Position numbers and translations under genes: made by a program
NCBI GenBank assembly: GCA_024280785.1
Contig: JAJRPK010000422.1
Span: 1-14,404, forward strand
Reading direction: 5' to 3'
DNA: 14,404 bases
From: Gammaproteobacteria bacterium
Lineage (GTDB): Bacteria > Pseudomonadota > Gammaproteobacteria > Pseudomonadales > UBA7434
Notes under the pieces: generated by a model
The model's database searches: none
What the model saw: only the letters and a program-made list of their open reading frames with translations
Told to the model about the DNA's origin: nothing
Part shown: positions 6,812-14,404 of the stretch, piece after piece
Position numbering within the stretch: position 1 is the stretch's first letter
Layout: every line of letters starts with the position of its first letter

Positions 6812-7297
6812 ATGACCAAAATCGATTTTTATATCACTAGCATCGTCGATAGCAATGATTATTTGAATTTTGCTTGCAGACTAACGGAGAAAGCCTTTCG
6901 CAAGCAGCACAATGTGTATTTACATACCGAAAGCAAAGAAGTAATGCAATCACTTGACGATATGATGTGGACATTCCGCCCCAACAGTTTTTTACCTCAC
7001 GGCAATGAGTTGAGTAGTCATATTGATTCGGACCATCACTCTACCTCAAACCAAGCAAACAACCAAAGTGATGAAGCATTAGTTGGTCGGGCTGAAGTCA
7101 TGCTAGGCTTTTCGGGTAATCCGGGAAAACATCATGATATTTTGATCAACCTAACATCGGGCACACCCAAATTTTTTAGTCGATTTAGCCGAGTTGCCGA
7201 AGTAGTTTCGGCGAACGAAGCCGCTAAAGTAAAATCTCGAGAGCGCTATAAATTTTATCGCGATCGAGGTTACCCTATAGAAGTTCACAACCTTTAA
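6812..7297 (+). CDS. holC: DNA polymerase III chi subunit
   Basis: Chi links the clamp loader to single-strand DNA-binding protein during replication, working with psi (HolD). The family shows in the N-terminal IDFYIT strand, the core segment DDMMWTFRPNSFLPH (about residues 50-64), HHDILINL (about 107-114) and the C-terminal KFYRDRGYPIEVHNL. At 161 residues it is longer than the usual 142-150. The extra length is a hydrophilic His/Ser/Asn/Gln-rich stretch after the PHGNEL segment (about residues 68-92), probably a surface loop. It begins 96 bases after pepA; the gap shows no terminator. The start codon has a poor Shine-Dalgarno sequence. Confidence 0.9.
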   Translation: MTKIDFYITSIVDSNDYLNFACRLTEKAFRKQHNVYLHTESKEVMQSLDDMMWTFRPNSFLPHGNELSSHIDSDHHSTSNQANNQSDEALVGRAEVMLGFSGNPGKHHDILINLTSGTPKFFSRFSRVAEVVSANEAAKVKSRERYKFYRDRGYPIEVHNL

Positions 7298-7344
7298 AAC
7301 ATCGCCGAAAAACTCCTACCCATCTAACGAAATAAATACTATTT

Positions 7345-7716
7345 ATGCCTAACTCTCGCCAACAAGACTTACTAAACGACTTAGAAAACCTGAGTATTGA
7401 ATTAGATAACTTTCCATCGGTCGATTTAACGGATATTGAACTGTCTGCTAACCCTGAGCGTGTTGACCGTCCCCTGCTCGATTGCTACGACAAAAATAGT
7501 GGGCACATTGAGGCTGCCACTGGCGATAAAAAAGAGCCCCTACCTAAATCTGATAATAAAAAAATAAACCCACAGAGTTCCCCCCCCCCAGAGCTTCAAC
7601 AAGTCATCAATGAGCTGGTCCAAAACGCTCTCCCTTCTTTGGCTCGAGAATTAGAATCAAAGCTAAGCGTGCTGTCTAAAGAAGAGATCGAGAAAATTCG
7701 TTCCCAATTCGATTGA
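7345..7716 (+). CDS. small acidic protein between holC and valS, function unknown
   Basis: A 123-residue hydrophilic protein with no signal peptide or membrane segment. Residues 1-35 are acidic and Leu-rich (DLLNDLENLSIELD) and could form a helix. Residues 36-85 look disordered and include a PPP run. Residues 86-123 are predicted as a helix pair (LQQVINELVQNALPSLARELESKL...EEIEKIRSQFD). A short gene of this layout, with a variable middle and a conserved Leu-rich C-terminus, lies between holC and valS in pseudomonads and relatives as I recall, which supports it being real. Its function is not known to me. A 10-base C tract (7580-7589) lies inside it. There is no clear ribosome binding site before the ATG. 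Confidence 0.75.
   Translation: MPNSRQQDLLNDLENLSIELDNFPSVDLTDIELSANPERVDRPLLDCYDKNSGHIEAATGDKKEPLPKSDNKKINPQSSPPPELQQVINELVQNALPSLARELESKLSVLSKEEIEKIRSQFD
7580..7589 (+). repeat. homopolymer of ten C within the small gene
   Basis: Ten consecutive C bases encode part of Ser and the PPP run. Loss of one C brings in a TAG about 22 codons later; gain of one C brings in a TGA about eight codons later. Either removes most of the Leu-rich C-terminal helix region. Tracts of this length slip easily in replication. Confidence 0.9.
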
Positions 7717-7954
7717 TCTCTACTTCTTTCTATCATACCTAGCCCTTTCTGGGTTAACATTATCGGGCCTTGAAAGTGACCATGTCGGTAAACTCACTGG
7801 TTTGATTCGCACACACAATTTACTTGTGAATGAATAAATGAATACTTTGAAACAGCAGCCCTTTTAGCTTTACTTTGCCATGACATCGATAAAAGTATCG
7901 AAACGGCAATGACAATGACAATGACAACAAAATTAACAGAAGTAACCTCTAGCC
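7717..7954 (+). other. valS upstream region with a small hairpin
   Basis: No gene is supported in these 238 bases. Just after the small gene, TAGCCC and GGGTTA (about 7740-7756) can pair around a 5-base loop, but no T run follows. Closer to valS, TCGATA (7886-7891) and TATCGA (7896-7901) form a perfect 6-bp stem with an AAAG loop. I see no T-box (not expected in Proteobacteria) and no clear promoter hexamers, so the valS promoter remains unlocated. Confidence 0.5.
7907..7927. repeat. hexanucleotide repeat before valS
   Basis: CAATGA is repeated three and a half times without error, ending 27 bases before the valS ATG. In the transcript it lies in the 5' leader next to the ribosome binding region, where copy-number change could alter spacing or structure. 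Confidence 0.8.
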
Positions 7955-10855
7955 ATGGATAAAACGTTCCAACCACAAGACATCGAACAGCGCTGGTACC
8001 AGCATTGGGAAAAGAGCGGGTACTTTAAGCCCGGTTCAGAGCAAAGTAAATCCGTTAAAGCCGATTCTAATAATGCTTACTGCATCCCTATTCCTCCACC
8101 TAATGTCACCGGCAGCCTTCACATGGGGCACGCGTTTCAGCACACGCTGATGGACGTTTTAGCCCGCTATCAGCGAATGCGAGGCAAAGATACACTATGG
8201 CAAGTCGGCACCGATCATGCAGGAATCGCCACGCAAATGGTTGTCGAGCGTAAACTGGCGGCGGAAAATGGCCAAACTCGTCACGATTTAGGTCGCGACG
8301 AGTTTGTCAAAAAAATCTGGGACTGGAAAGAAGAATCGGGTGGCACCATCACCCAACAAATGCGCCGACTGGGTGATTCGGTCGATTGGCAATCCGAACG
8401 CTTTACCATGGACGAAGGTTTTAATGCTGCTGTACAAAAAGTATTTATCTCTTTGTTTGACCAAGGCCTCATCTATCGCGGTAAACGTTTAGTTAACTGG
8501 GACCCAAAACTGCAGACGGCTATCTCCGATCTCGAAGTCGAAAACAAAGACAGTAAAGGCCATATGTGGCACCTGCGCTATCCTTTGGCCGATGATATCT
8601 GCACGGCGGAGGGAAAAAATTACCTGATTGTGGCAACTACTCGCCCAGAAACAATGCTGGGCGACACCGCCATAGCGGTAAACCCCAATGACCCTCGTTA
8701 TAAAAACTTGATCGGCCAGTACATCACTCTCCCGCTCGTCGACAGAAAAATCCCTATCATCGGCGACGATTATGCGGACATGGAAAAAGGAACTGGCTGC
8801 GTCAAAATCACTCCCGCTCACGACTTTAACGATAGCGAAGTTGGAAAACGTCATGATTTATTCATGATCAATATTTTGAACAAGAACGGTACTATTCGCA
8901 CCACAGCAGAAGTGTTTGATCATAAAGGGAACCTGTCTAATCAATTTGATCCCAGTCTACCCAAAGAATATGCTGACACCGACCGCTTTACGGCTCGAAA
9001 AACCATCGTCGCTGATCTTGATGCCCTGGGCCTACTCGATGCCGTCAAAGAGCATGAACTTTCCGTCCCATACGGAGACCGTAGCGGGGTCGTCGTTGAA
9101 CCTTTACTCACAGATCAATGGTATGTCGATGCAAAAACATTGGCCAAGCCCGCTATTGAAGCGGTAGAAGACGGCTCGGTGAAATTTGTTCCTAAGCAAT
9201 ACGAAAACATGTATTTTTCTTGGATGCGCGACATTCAGGACTGGTGTATATCGCGCCAATTGTGGTGGGGGCACCGTATTCCAGCATGGTATGACGACAA
9301 AGGCCAAGTGTACGTAGGTCAAAGTGAAGCCGATATTAGAAGCCAGCATTCATTGAACGATACGGTTACGCTTACTCAAGACGAAGACGTACTCGACACT
9401 TGGTTTAGCTCTGCACTATGGACCTTTGCCACCTTGGGTTGGCCAGAGTCTACAGACCGTCTCAAGACTTTTCACCCAACCAGTGTACTTGTCACCGGCT
9501 TTGACATTATCTTTTTCTGGGTTGCCAGAATGATGATGATGACGATGCATTTCATTAAGGACGAAAACGGCAAACCGCAAGTTCCTTTCAACACAGTTTA
9601 TATAACCGGCCTTATTCGTGATGAGCAAGGAAAAAAAATGTCTAAGTCCAAAGGCAATGTACTGGACCCACTGGATATGATCGACGGTATATCTTTAGAC
9701 GCCCTAATTGAAAAACGCAGCGGTAACATGATGCAACCGCAGCAGAGAGAAAAAATCATTAAGCGTACAAAAAAACAGTTTCCCGACGGAATTAGTGCTC
9801 ATGGAACTGACGCATTGCGCTTCACCTTAGTAGCACTTGCATCAACGGGTCGCGATATCAATTGGGACATGAATCGCCTTGAGGGTTATCGCAACTTTTG
9901 CAATAAAATTTGGAATGCTGCGCGGTATGTTTTGATGAATATCGAAGGCCATAACTGTGGAGCTGACGGTTTAAGTGAATACGAATTATCTCTGCCCGAC
10001 AAATGGATTGTTAGCCGCCTTCAACAAATCGAAAGCGATATAAAAAAGCACTTTGACAATTATCGCTTTGATCTCGCCAGTCAGTCATTGTACGATTTCA
10101 TTTGGAATGAATATTGCGATTGGTATCTGGAACTTTCAAAGCCTTTATTGGCAGAAGGTTCAGTAGATCAGCAAACGGGCACGCGTAGAACACTCGTTCG
10201 GGTGCTCGAAACAATTCTTCGCTTAGCTCACCCGATTATGCCTTTTATTACCGAAGAAATATGGCAGTCTATCCGCGAACCAGCGGGAATCGATGGCAAC
10301 AAACGTGAAAACGATACCATCATGTTACAGCCCTACCCCGAAGCGGATAGTAATAAAATTGATGCCGATTCGCTTACCGACATTGATTGGCTAAAGGCCA
10401 TTATCGTTGCAGTTAGAAACATTAGAGGAGAGATGAATATTTCGCCCGGAAAAATACTTCCGCTGTATTTAAAAAATGGAAATTCTGACGATAAAGCTCG
10501 CTTTAAAAAAATTGAATTGTATGTCGTCGCCTTGGCGAAGGTCGGTCAAATTACTTGGCTAAGTGCAGAGGATGCCACACCTCCTGCTGCGACTCAGCTC
10601 GTCGGAGAACTAGAAATATTGGTTCCGCTGGCCGGATTAATAGATAAAAATTCAGAATTGGAAAGATTAAACAAAGAAATAGACAAGCGGAGTAAAGAGA
10701 TCGCGCGCTTAAATGGCAAACTCACTAACGCTAACTTTGTCGACAAAGCACCTGCGGACGTAGTCGAGAAAGAGCGGCAAAAGCTGGCTGAAGCTGAAGA
10801 TGCCAAAAACCGTTTAGAAACGCAGTATACGCAGCTAAGAGAAATGGATAGATAA
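7955..10855 (+). CDS. valS: valyl-tRNA synthetase, class I
   Basis: ValRS charges tRNA-Val and hydrolyses misactivated threonine in its editing domain. It has 966 residues (E. coli 951). The class I HIGH motif appears as HMGH (56-59) after PPPNVTGSL. The editing (CP1) domain contains TTRPETMLGDTAI (228-240) and GTGCVKITPAHDFND (279-293). The catalytic loop is KMSKS (561-565). The anticodon-binding helical domain follows (about 680-830), and a C-terminal coiled-coil arm rich in Leu/Lys/Glu runs from about 893 to the end. The ATG at 7955 starts a typical DKTFQPQDIEQRWYQHWE N-terminus although the Shine-Dalgarno sequence is weak. It closes the pepA-holC-valS block. Confidence 0.98.
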   Translation: MDKTFQPQDIEQRWYQHWEKSGYFKPGSEQSKSVKADSNNAYCIPIPPPNVTGSLHMGHAFQHTLMDVLARYQRMRGKDTLWQVGTDHAGIATQMVVERKLAAENGQTRHDLGRDEFVKKIWDWKEESGGTITQQMRRLGDSVDWQSERFTMDEGFNAAVQKVFISLFDQGLIYRGKRLVNWDPKLQTAISDLEVENKDSKGHMWHLRYPLADDICTAEGKNYLIVATTRPETMLGDTAIAVNPNDPRYKNLIGQYITLPLVDRKIPIIGDDYADMEKGTGCVKITPAHDFNDSEVGKRHDLFMINILNKNGTIRTTAEVFDHKGNLSNQFDPSLPKEYADTDRFTARKTIVADLDALGLLDAVKEHELSVPYGDRSGVVVEPLLTDQWYVDAKTLAKPAIEAVEDGSVKFVPKQYENMYFSWMRDIQDWCISRQLWWGHRIPAWYDDKGQVYVGQSEADIRSQHSLNDTVTLTQDEDVLDTWFSSALWTFATLGWPESTDRLKTFHPTSVLVTGFDIIFFWVARMMMMTMHFIKDENGKPQVPFNTVYITGLIRDEQGKKMSKSKGNVLDPLDMIDGISLDALIEKRSGNMMQPQQREKIIKRTKKQFPDGISAHGTDALRFTLVALASTGRDINWDMNRLEGYRNFCNKIWNAARYVLMNIEGHNCGADGLSEYELSLPDKWIVSRLQQIESDIKKHFDNYRFDLASQSLYDFIWNEYCDWYLELSKPLLAEGSVDQQTGTRRTLVRVLETILRLAHPIMPFITEEIWQSIREPAGIDGNKRENDTIMLQPYPEADSNKIDADSLTDIDWLKAIIVAVRNIRGEMNISPGKILPLYLKNGNSDDKARFKKIELYVVALAKVGQITWLSAEDATPPAATQLVGELEILVPLAGLIDKNSELERLNKEIDKRSKEIARLNGKLTNANFVDKAPADVVEKERQKLAEAEDAKNRLETQYTQLREMDR

Positions 10856-10904
10856 ATGGAAAATGCCATAACTTCAGAGGAAAATATAAGAGCACGCACT
10901 GCTA

Positions 10905-12614
10905 GTGAGTGAACACGCCAAATCTTCGCCCTCCCCCGCTTCGATGCTGCAACATATTATCGAGCAGCAATGCAACCAGCAACCTGCCGCCACCGCTATT
11001 TTTTGGCGCGATGAAGCCATTAGCTACCAAACCTTGCAGAAAAATATTAGCTGCTGTAGTAGTGCCATTCGATCCTGCTCCCATGCCGGAGATCGCATTG
11101 CTGTTCTTGCTCTCAATTGCCCGGAATACATTGAATTAATGTACGCCGTACCGGCCGCTAATCGTATTTTGGTACCGCTCAATACCCGCCTATCCGCTTC
11201 TGCTCTCTATCAACAAATTGTTCAAGTAGGCCCCACAATCTTGATTGGTGACAAAAATCTTATTGATAAGGTCGTTAAAGCGGGCAGAGAAGTCGTACCT
11301 CCCCCTTTAACTGATGGGCAATTAAGTGCGACACCCACTCACCATTATAAACAGAAACCCAAACCTCCTGAGCCACCGAAAAATATTCACGATAAACCTT
11401 CTCCGTTGCAATTCGTCATTTCCTTTGGAGCAGAATATGACTCATGGGTCAAAACACCCTTCGCCGCTACCCACCTAACGCCCGCTCATCAAGCAGAAAC
11501 CCCTGGAAAACCTGATGCCGATGCTGAGAGTAACAATCCCGCATGGCTGATGTTCACTTCTGGCACTACCGGAATCCCGAAAGCGGCAATTCTCACTCAC
11601 TCTAGTTTACTTGCGGCGTTAGAGTCCGCAAACTTCGGTCGGCCAGTCCATGATGGCGACCGCTACCTGTATCCATTCCCGTTATTCCATGTTTCTGCCC
11701 ACAACGTGTTACACCAGCACCAACATGGAGCCGCTGTGGCATTGATACCCTCATTTAACGCGGCCAAGGTTCTTCAATGCTGCCAGAACTTAAAAATTAC
11801 CACGCTATCTCTTGCCCCCACCATGATTAGTCTGTTATTGGACGACCCACTATTCGATCCAATCAAACTCTCTTCGGTACGAACAATAGGTTATGGCGCC
11901 TCTGCTATTTCTGAATCTCTACTAAAGCGTGTGCTCAATGAAACCTCTTGTGGCCTGTCACAAGGATATGGAATGACTGAACTGTCAGGCTCAGTTGCTT
12001 TTTTAGATGCCGAAGGCCATCGTGTGGCCGCCAGCTGTAAGCCACAATTATTAAAATCTGTTGGTAAGCCCGTACCCTCTGTAGACATACAAATCGTTGA
12101 TGAAAGCTGCCGCCCTGTCGCGACAGGTAAATCGGGGGAAATAATAATACGAGGAACACAGGTTATTCCAGGTTACTGGCGGCAACCCAAAGCGACAGCA
12201 TCAGCCATAAAGGGTGGCTGGCTTTACACCGGCGATATAGGCATCTTTGATAAAGAAGGCTACTTGACAATTATCGATAGAAAAAAAGACATCATCATAA
12301 GTGGGGGTGAAAATATTGCGTCGCGAGAAGTCGAAAATATTTTATGTCAGCATCCAGACGTAAAACAAGCCGCAGTGGTTGGCTTGCCTGACCCCAAATG
12401 GGGCGAGATTGTGTGTGCCATGATAGAGTGCCCAAGCAAGTTAACTCCAGACGCATTAGCGATTATCGATTTCTGTAAGCAAAACTTAGCCAGCTACAAA
12501 ACCCCCAAGCAACTAGTCTTTTCCACACTGCCTTTAAATGCCAATAATAAAGTCGATAAGATTAAGGTAAGAGAAAAAATAAGCGCGCGCCTGGGGCAGA
12601 CCTTTGAAAAATAA
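10905..12614 (+). CDS. AMP-forming acyl-CoA synthetase (ANL superfamily)
   Basis: It activates a carboxylic acid, probably a fatty acid or a lipid-like acid, with ATP and then CoA. Core motifs of the 569 residues are the P-loop-like MFTSGTTGIPKA (216-227), YPFPLFHV (256-263), GYGMTE (354-359), YTGD (441-444), the hinge RKKD (459-462), GGEN (467-470), and catalytic Lys549 in NANNKVDK. All key positions are present. Between the N-terminal part and the P-loop (about 130-212) lies a Pro/His/Lys-rich stretch longer and more polar than usual. The GTG at 10905 is the first usable start after an in-frame TAA at 10887; AGAGGA at 10876-10881 is too far upstream to serve it, and ATG 10944 is an alternative. 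It starts 49 bases after valS with no terminator seen, so may be co-transcribed. Substrate unknown. Confidence 0.93.
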   Translation: MSEHAKSSPSPASMLQHIIEQQCNQQPAATAIFWRDEAISYQTLQKNISCCSSAIRSCSHAGDRIAVLALNCPEYIELMYAVPAANRILVPLNTRLSASALYQQIVQVGPTILIGDKNLIDKVVKAGREVVPPPLTDGQLSATPTHHYKQKPKPPEPPKNIHDKPSPLQFVISFGAEYDSWVKTPFAATHLTPAHQAETPGKPDADAESNNPAWLMFTSGTTGIPKAAILTHSSLLAALESANFGRPVHDGDRYLYPFPLFHVSAHNVLHQHQHGAAVALIPSFNAAKVLQCCQNLKITTLSLAPTMISLLLDDPLFDPIKLSSVRTIGYGASAISESLLKRVLNETSCGLSQGYGMTELSGSVAFLDAEGHRVAASCKPQLLKSVGKPVPSVDIQIVDESCRPVATGKSGEIIIRGTQVIPGYWRQPKATASAIKGGWLYTGDIGIFDKEGYLTIIDRKKDIIISGGENIASREVENILCQHPDVKQAAVVGLPDPKWGEIVCAMIECPSKLTPDALAIIDFCKQNLASYKTPKQLVFSTLPLNANNKVDKIKVREKISARLGQTFEK

Positions 12615-12630
12615 GTATTAACCTGCCCCT

Positions 12631-12653
12631 ATAAGCTACCGCCGGCAGCTTAT
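12631..12653. terminator. hairpin between convergent genes
   Basis: ATAAGCT (12631-12637) pairs with AGCTTAT (12647-12653) around a GC-rich 9-base loop containing GCCGGC. It lies between the stops of two convergent genes, so could end transcripts from both sides. There is no good T run on the plus strand; on the minus strand a TTATTTTT run follows only after about 15 bases. Confidence 0.45.
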
Positions 12654-12672
12654 TCCATGTAATAGATTGCTT

Positions 12673-14404
12673 TTACTCATTGCTTGCTTTCGCATCTACA
12701 GTAGGTTGTATATGCATTAATACATCTTGATTTTCATCTATCCAAAAAGCGAGGTCGCTTGCTGGCAACGCACGACTAAATAGGAAACCTTGCACTTCGT
12801 CGCACCCAAATTTCTTAAGTAATTCGAGTTCATCCGCATTCTCAATACCTTCGGCAACAACTCGCAGTCCCAAATTATGGCCCAATTCAATGGTAGAACG
12901 GACAATCGCTATATCCTGCTTATTGCTAATCATGTTTTTGACAAACTCACGATCTATCTTCAATTCACTTACCGGCAGCTTTTTAACGTAGGCCAAAGAT
13001 GAATACCCCGTTCCGTAATCGTCGATAGAAATCTCTAACCCCAATCCCCGCAACTGACTAATTGTTTCGTGTGCTTTAGCAGGGTCTTCCATCAATGCAC
13101 TTTCGGTAATTTCAAAGCATATCATTGCGGGTGGAACTTTATGCTGCGCCAAGGCCTTAACCGTCTCTTCTACCAAACTAGGCCCCATCAAATCTCGAGC
13201 AGAAATATTGACGGACATTTTTATCGACCGCCCTTCTCTCAACCAAACTCCACTCTGAGCTATGGCCGTTTTAACAACCCAGCAAGTGATTAAACGAATC
13301 ACACCCGTGCGTTCTGCGAAGGGAATAAAATCATCCGGTGGGATCAGGCCTCTTTCTGGATGCTGCCAACGCAGCAAAGCTTCTACCGATACGGCACCTT
13401 CATTTTTTAAGCTCATTTTTGGCTGATAAAATAGCTGTAACTCATCTTTGTCGATTGCTTGGCGAATCTCCCCTAACAAGGACAGATGTTCTTGTTGATG
13501 CTCCTCACATTCAAGATCATAAAAAGCATACCCACTGTTGAGACGCTTCGCCGAATACATTGCGATATCAGCTCGCCGCATTAACAAACTGGCCTCTTCA
13601 GCATGTAAAGGATAGCTTGCAATACCTATACTACAGCCGATATCAATAGGTTGGTTATTCAGCACAACAGGTTCATCTAACACTTTGAGTATTTTTAAAA
13701 CAGCCGTTACAACACGATCCATATTACCCGTTTGTAAAAGTATCGCAAACTCATCACCACCCAATCGAGCAACAGTATCTGACTCTCGCAAAAACCCGTT
13801 TAGGCGAGCAGCAACCTCTTGCAACACAAGATCACCTGACTCGTGGCCAAGCACATCATTGACATACTTAAATCGATCTAAATCAATCATTAAAACCGTA
13901 AACTCTGAGTCACTGCGCGCACCAATTTTAACGGCCTGACTTAATCGCTCATAAAACATAGCCCGGTTAGGCAATTTCGTTAGAGAGTCGGTATAGGCCA
14001 TATGGAGAATTTTTTCTTCTCGCGCCGCTACGCCTTGGCTCATACTATGAATACTTTTTGCCAACTGACCGACTTCATCCTTTTGCTTGATCTCAATCGG
14101 CTGACCGTATTCTCCACCCTGAATTTTTTGAGCAAGGATATTGAGTAATTTTAATGGCCTGGTTATTTCGTAAGCAATCGCATACCCTCCCAGTAAAGAC
14201 AGCAGTAAACCTAAGGCCGCGAGCATCAACAATGTCGAAATCTGGCTATTGAAAGCCCCTGCTCCAGCGTAAATCTGCAACCGGATTAGAGCTGCATATC
14301 GATTGTCACTTGAATCAAGCGGTAGCACTACAATTGATGAATCGCGAAGAAGCCCTAGAACACTTGTTTTATCAAAACCCGATCGCCAATTTGAAATAAA
14401 TTGC
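12673..14404 (-). CDS. membrane-bound GGDEF-EAL cyclic-di-GMP protein, 5' end missing
   Basis: This protein is predicted to make and/or break down the second messenger c-di-GMP at the inner membrane. The frame stays open to the window edge for 25 codons beyond the GTG at 14328, so the true start and most of the periplasmic sensor lie outside. Counting from that GTG: membrane helix 29-53, HAMP domain about 54-105, GGDEF domain with intact GGDEF (190-194) and RxxD inhibitory site (RESD, 181-184), and EAL domain with EAL (316-318), Asn374, Glu406, Asp436-Asp437 (DDYGTGYSS), Lys457, Glu493 and Gln513. Both catalytic sites look complete, so dual activity is possible. The layout suggests N-terminal periplasmic sensing passed through HAMP. 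It converges on the acyl-CoA synthetase gene. Confidence 0.96.
   Translation of the reverse strand, partial: QFISNWRSGFDKTSVLGLLRDSSIVVLPLDSSDNRYAALIRLQIYAGAGAFNSQISTLLMLAALGLLLSLLGGYAIAYEITRPLKLLNILAQKIQGGEYGQPIEIKQKDEVGQLAKSIHSMSQGVAAREEKILHMAYTDSLTKLPNRAMFYERLSQAVKIGARSDSEFTVLMIDLDRFKYVNDVLGHESGDLVLQEVAARLNGFLRESDTVARLGGDEFAILLQTGNMDRVVTAVLKILKVLDEPVVLNNQPIDIGCSIGIASYPLHAEEASLLMRRADIAMYSAKRLNSGYAFYDLECEEHQQEHLSLLGEIRQAIDKDELQLFYQPKMSLKNEGAVSVEALLRWQHPERGLIPPDDFIPFAERTGVIRLITCWVVKTAIAQSGVWLREGRSIKMSVNISARDLMGPSLVEETVKALAQHKVPPAMICFEITESALMEDPAKAHETISQLRGLGLEISIDDYGTGYSSLAYVKKLPVSELKIDREFVKNMISNKQDIAIVRSTIELGHNLGLRVVAEGIENADELELLKKFGCDEVQGFLFSRALPASDLAFWIDENQDVLMHIQPTVDAKASNE

Noticed and set aside
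7794..7976. Minus-strand 60-codon frame with a strongly hydrophobic run
   Set aside because: It overlaps the valS start, and its VIVIVI-like stretch is simply the reverse translation of the CAATGA repeat. No ribosome binding site.
8489..8854. 121-codon minus-strand frame inside valS
   Set aside because: Antisense shadow of the ValRS editing domain; no start signal.
9522..9546. ATG/ACG run in valS
   Set aside because: It is the MMMMTM segment of a conserved ValRS core helix, ordinary coding sequence.

Overview
The window looks like chromosomal DNA of a gammaproteobacterium, probably a marine member of the Cellvibrionales/Spongiibacteraceae type. This rests on two housekeeping blocks with typical gammaproteobacterial gene order (prfB-lysS and pepA-holC-small ORF-valS), a 365-residue RF2 with a programmed +1 frameshift, and moderate GC with dense coding. 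The genus assignment is inference from gene content and order only; no search was run.

Layout. Positions 1-91 may hold the start of a membrane protein on the minus strand that runs off the left edge. Positions 362-3064 carry lysS and prfB on the minus strand (prfB first, then lysS, as in E. coli); prfB must be read through an in-frame TGA by +1 frameshifting. Positions 3065-3380 form a repeat-rich spacer with a perfect 11-bp hairpin. A cytochrome P450 gene follows on the minus strand; a clear Shine-Dalgarno sequence sets its start at a GTG at 4622 rather than at the upstream ATG. A spacer of about 590 bp with a short tandem repeat and a promoter-like site separates it from the plus-strand block: pepA (M17 leucyl aminopeptidase), holC (DNA polymerase III chi), a small unrecognised acidic protein containing a 10-base C tract, valS (valyl-tRNA synthetase) and an AMP-forming acyl-CoA synthetase. 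A convergent minus-strand gene for a membrane-bound GGDEF-EAL cyclic-di-GMP protein fills the right end, and its 5' end is cut off by the window.

How they fit. prfB/lysS and valS serve translation, holC serves replication and pepA serves peptide turnover. The P450 and the acyl-CoA synthetase are the accessory metabolic genes. Both would suit oxidation and activation of lipid-like or terpenoid/steroid-like acids, but they lie on opposite strands on either side of the pepA block and nothing in the sequence ties them together. The P450 stands where recJ (upstream of prfB) or lptFG (divergent from pepA) are found in many relatives, so this looks like a synteny breakpoint. I found no CRISPR array, tRNA, rRNA, insertion sequence or clear defence system, and I do not see a complete undescribed system. 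The points most worth checking are the poly-C tract, the prfB recoding site, the P450 at the breakpoint and the intergenic repeats.
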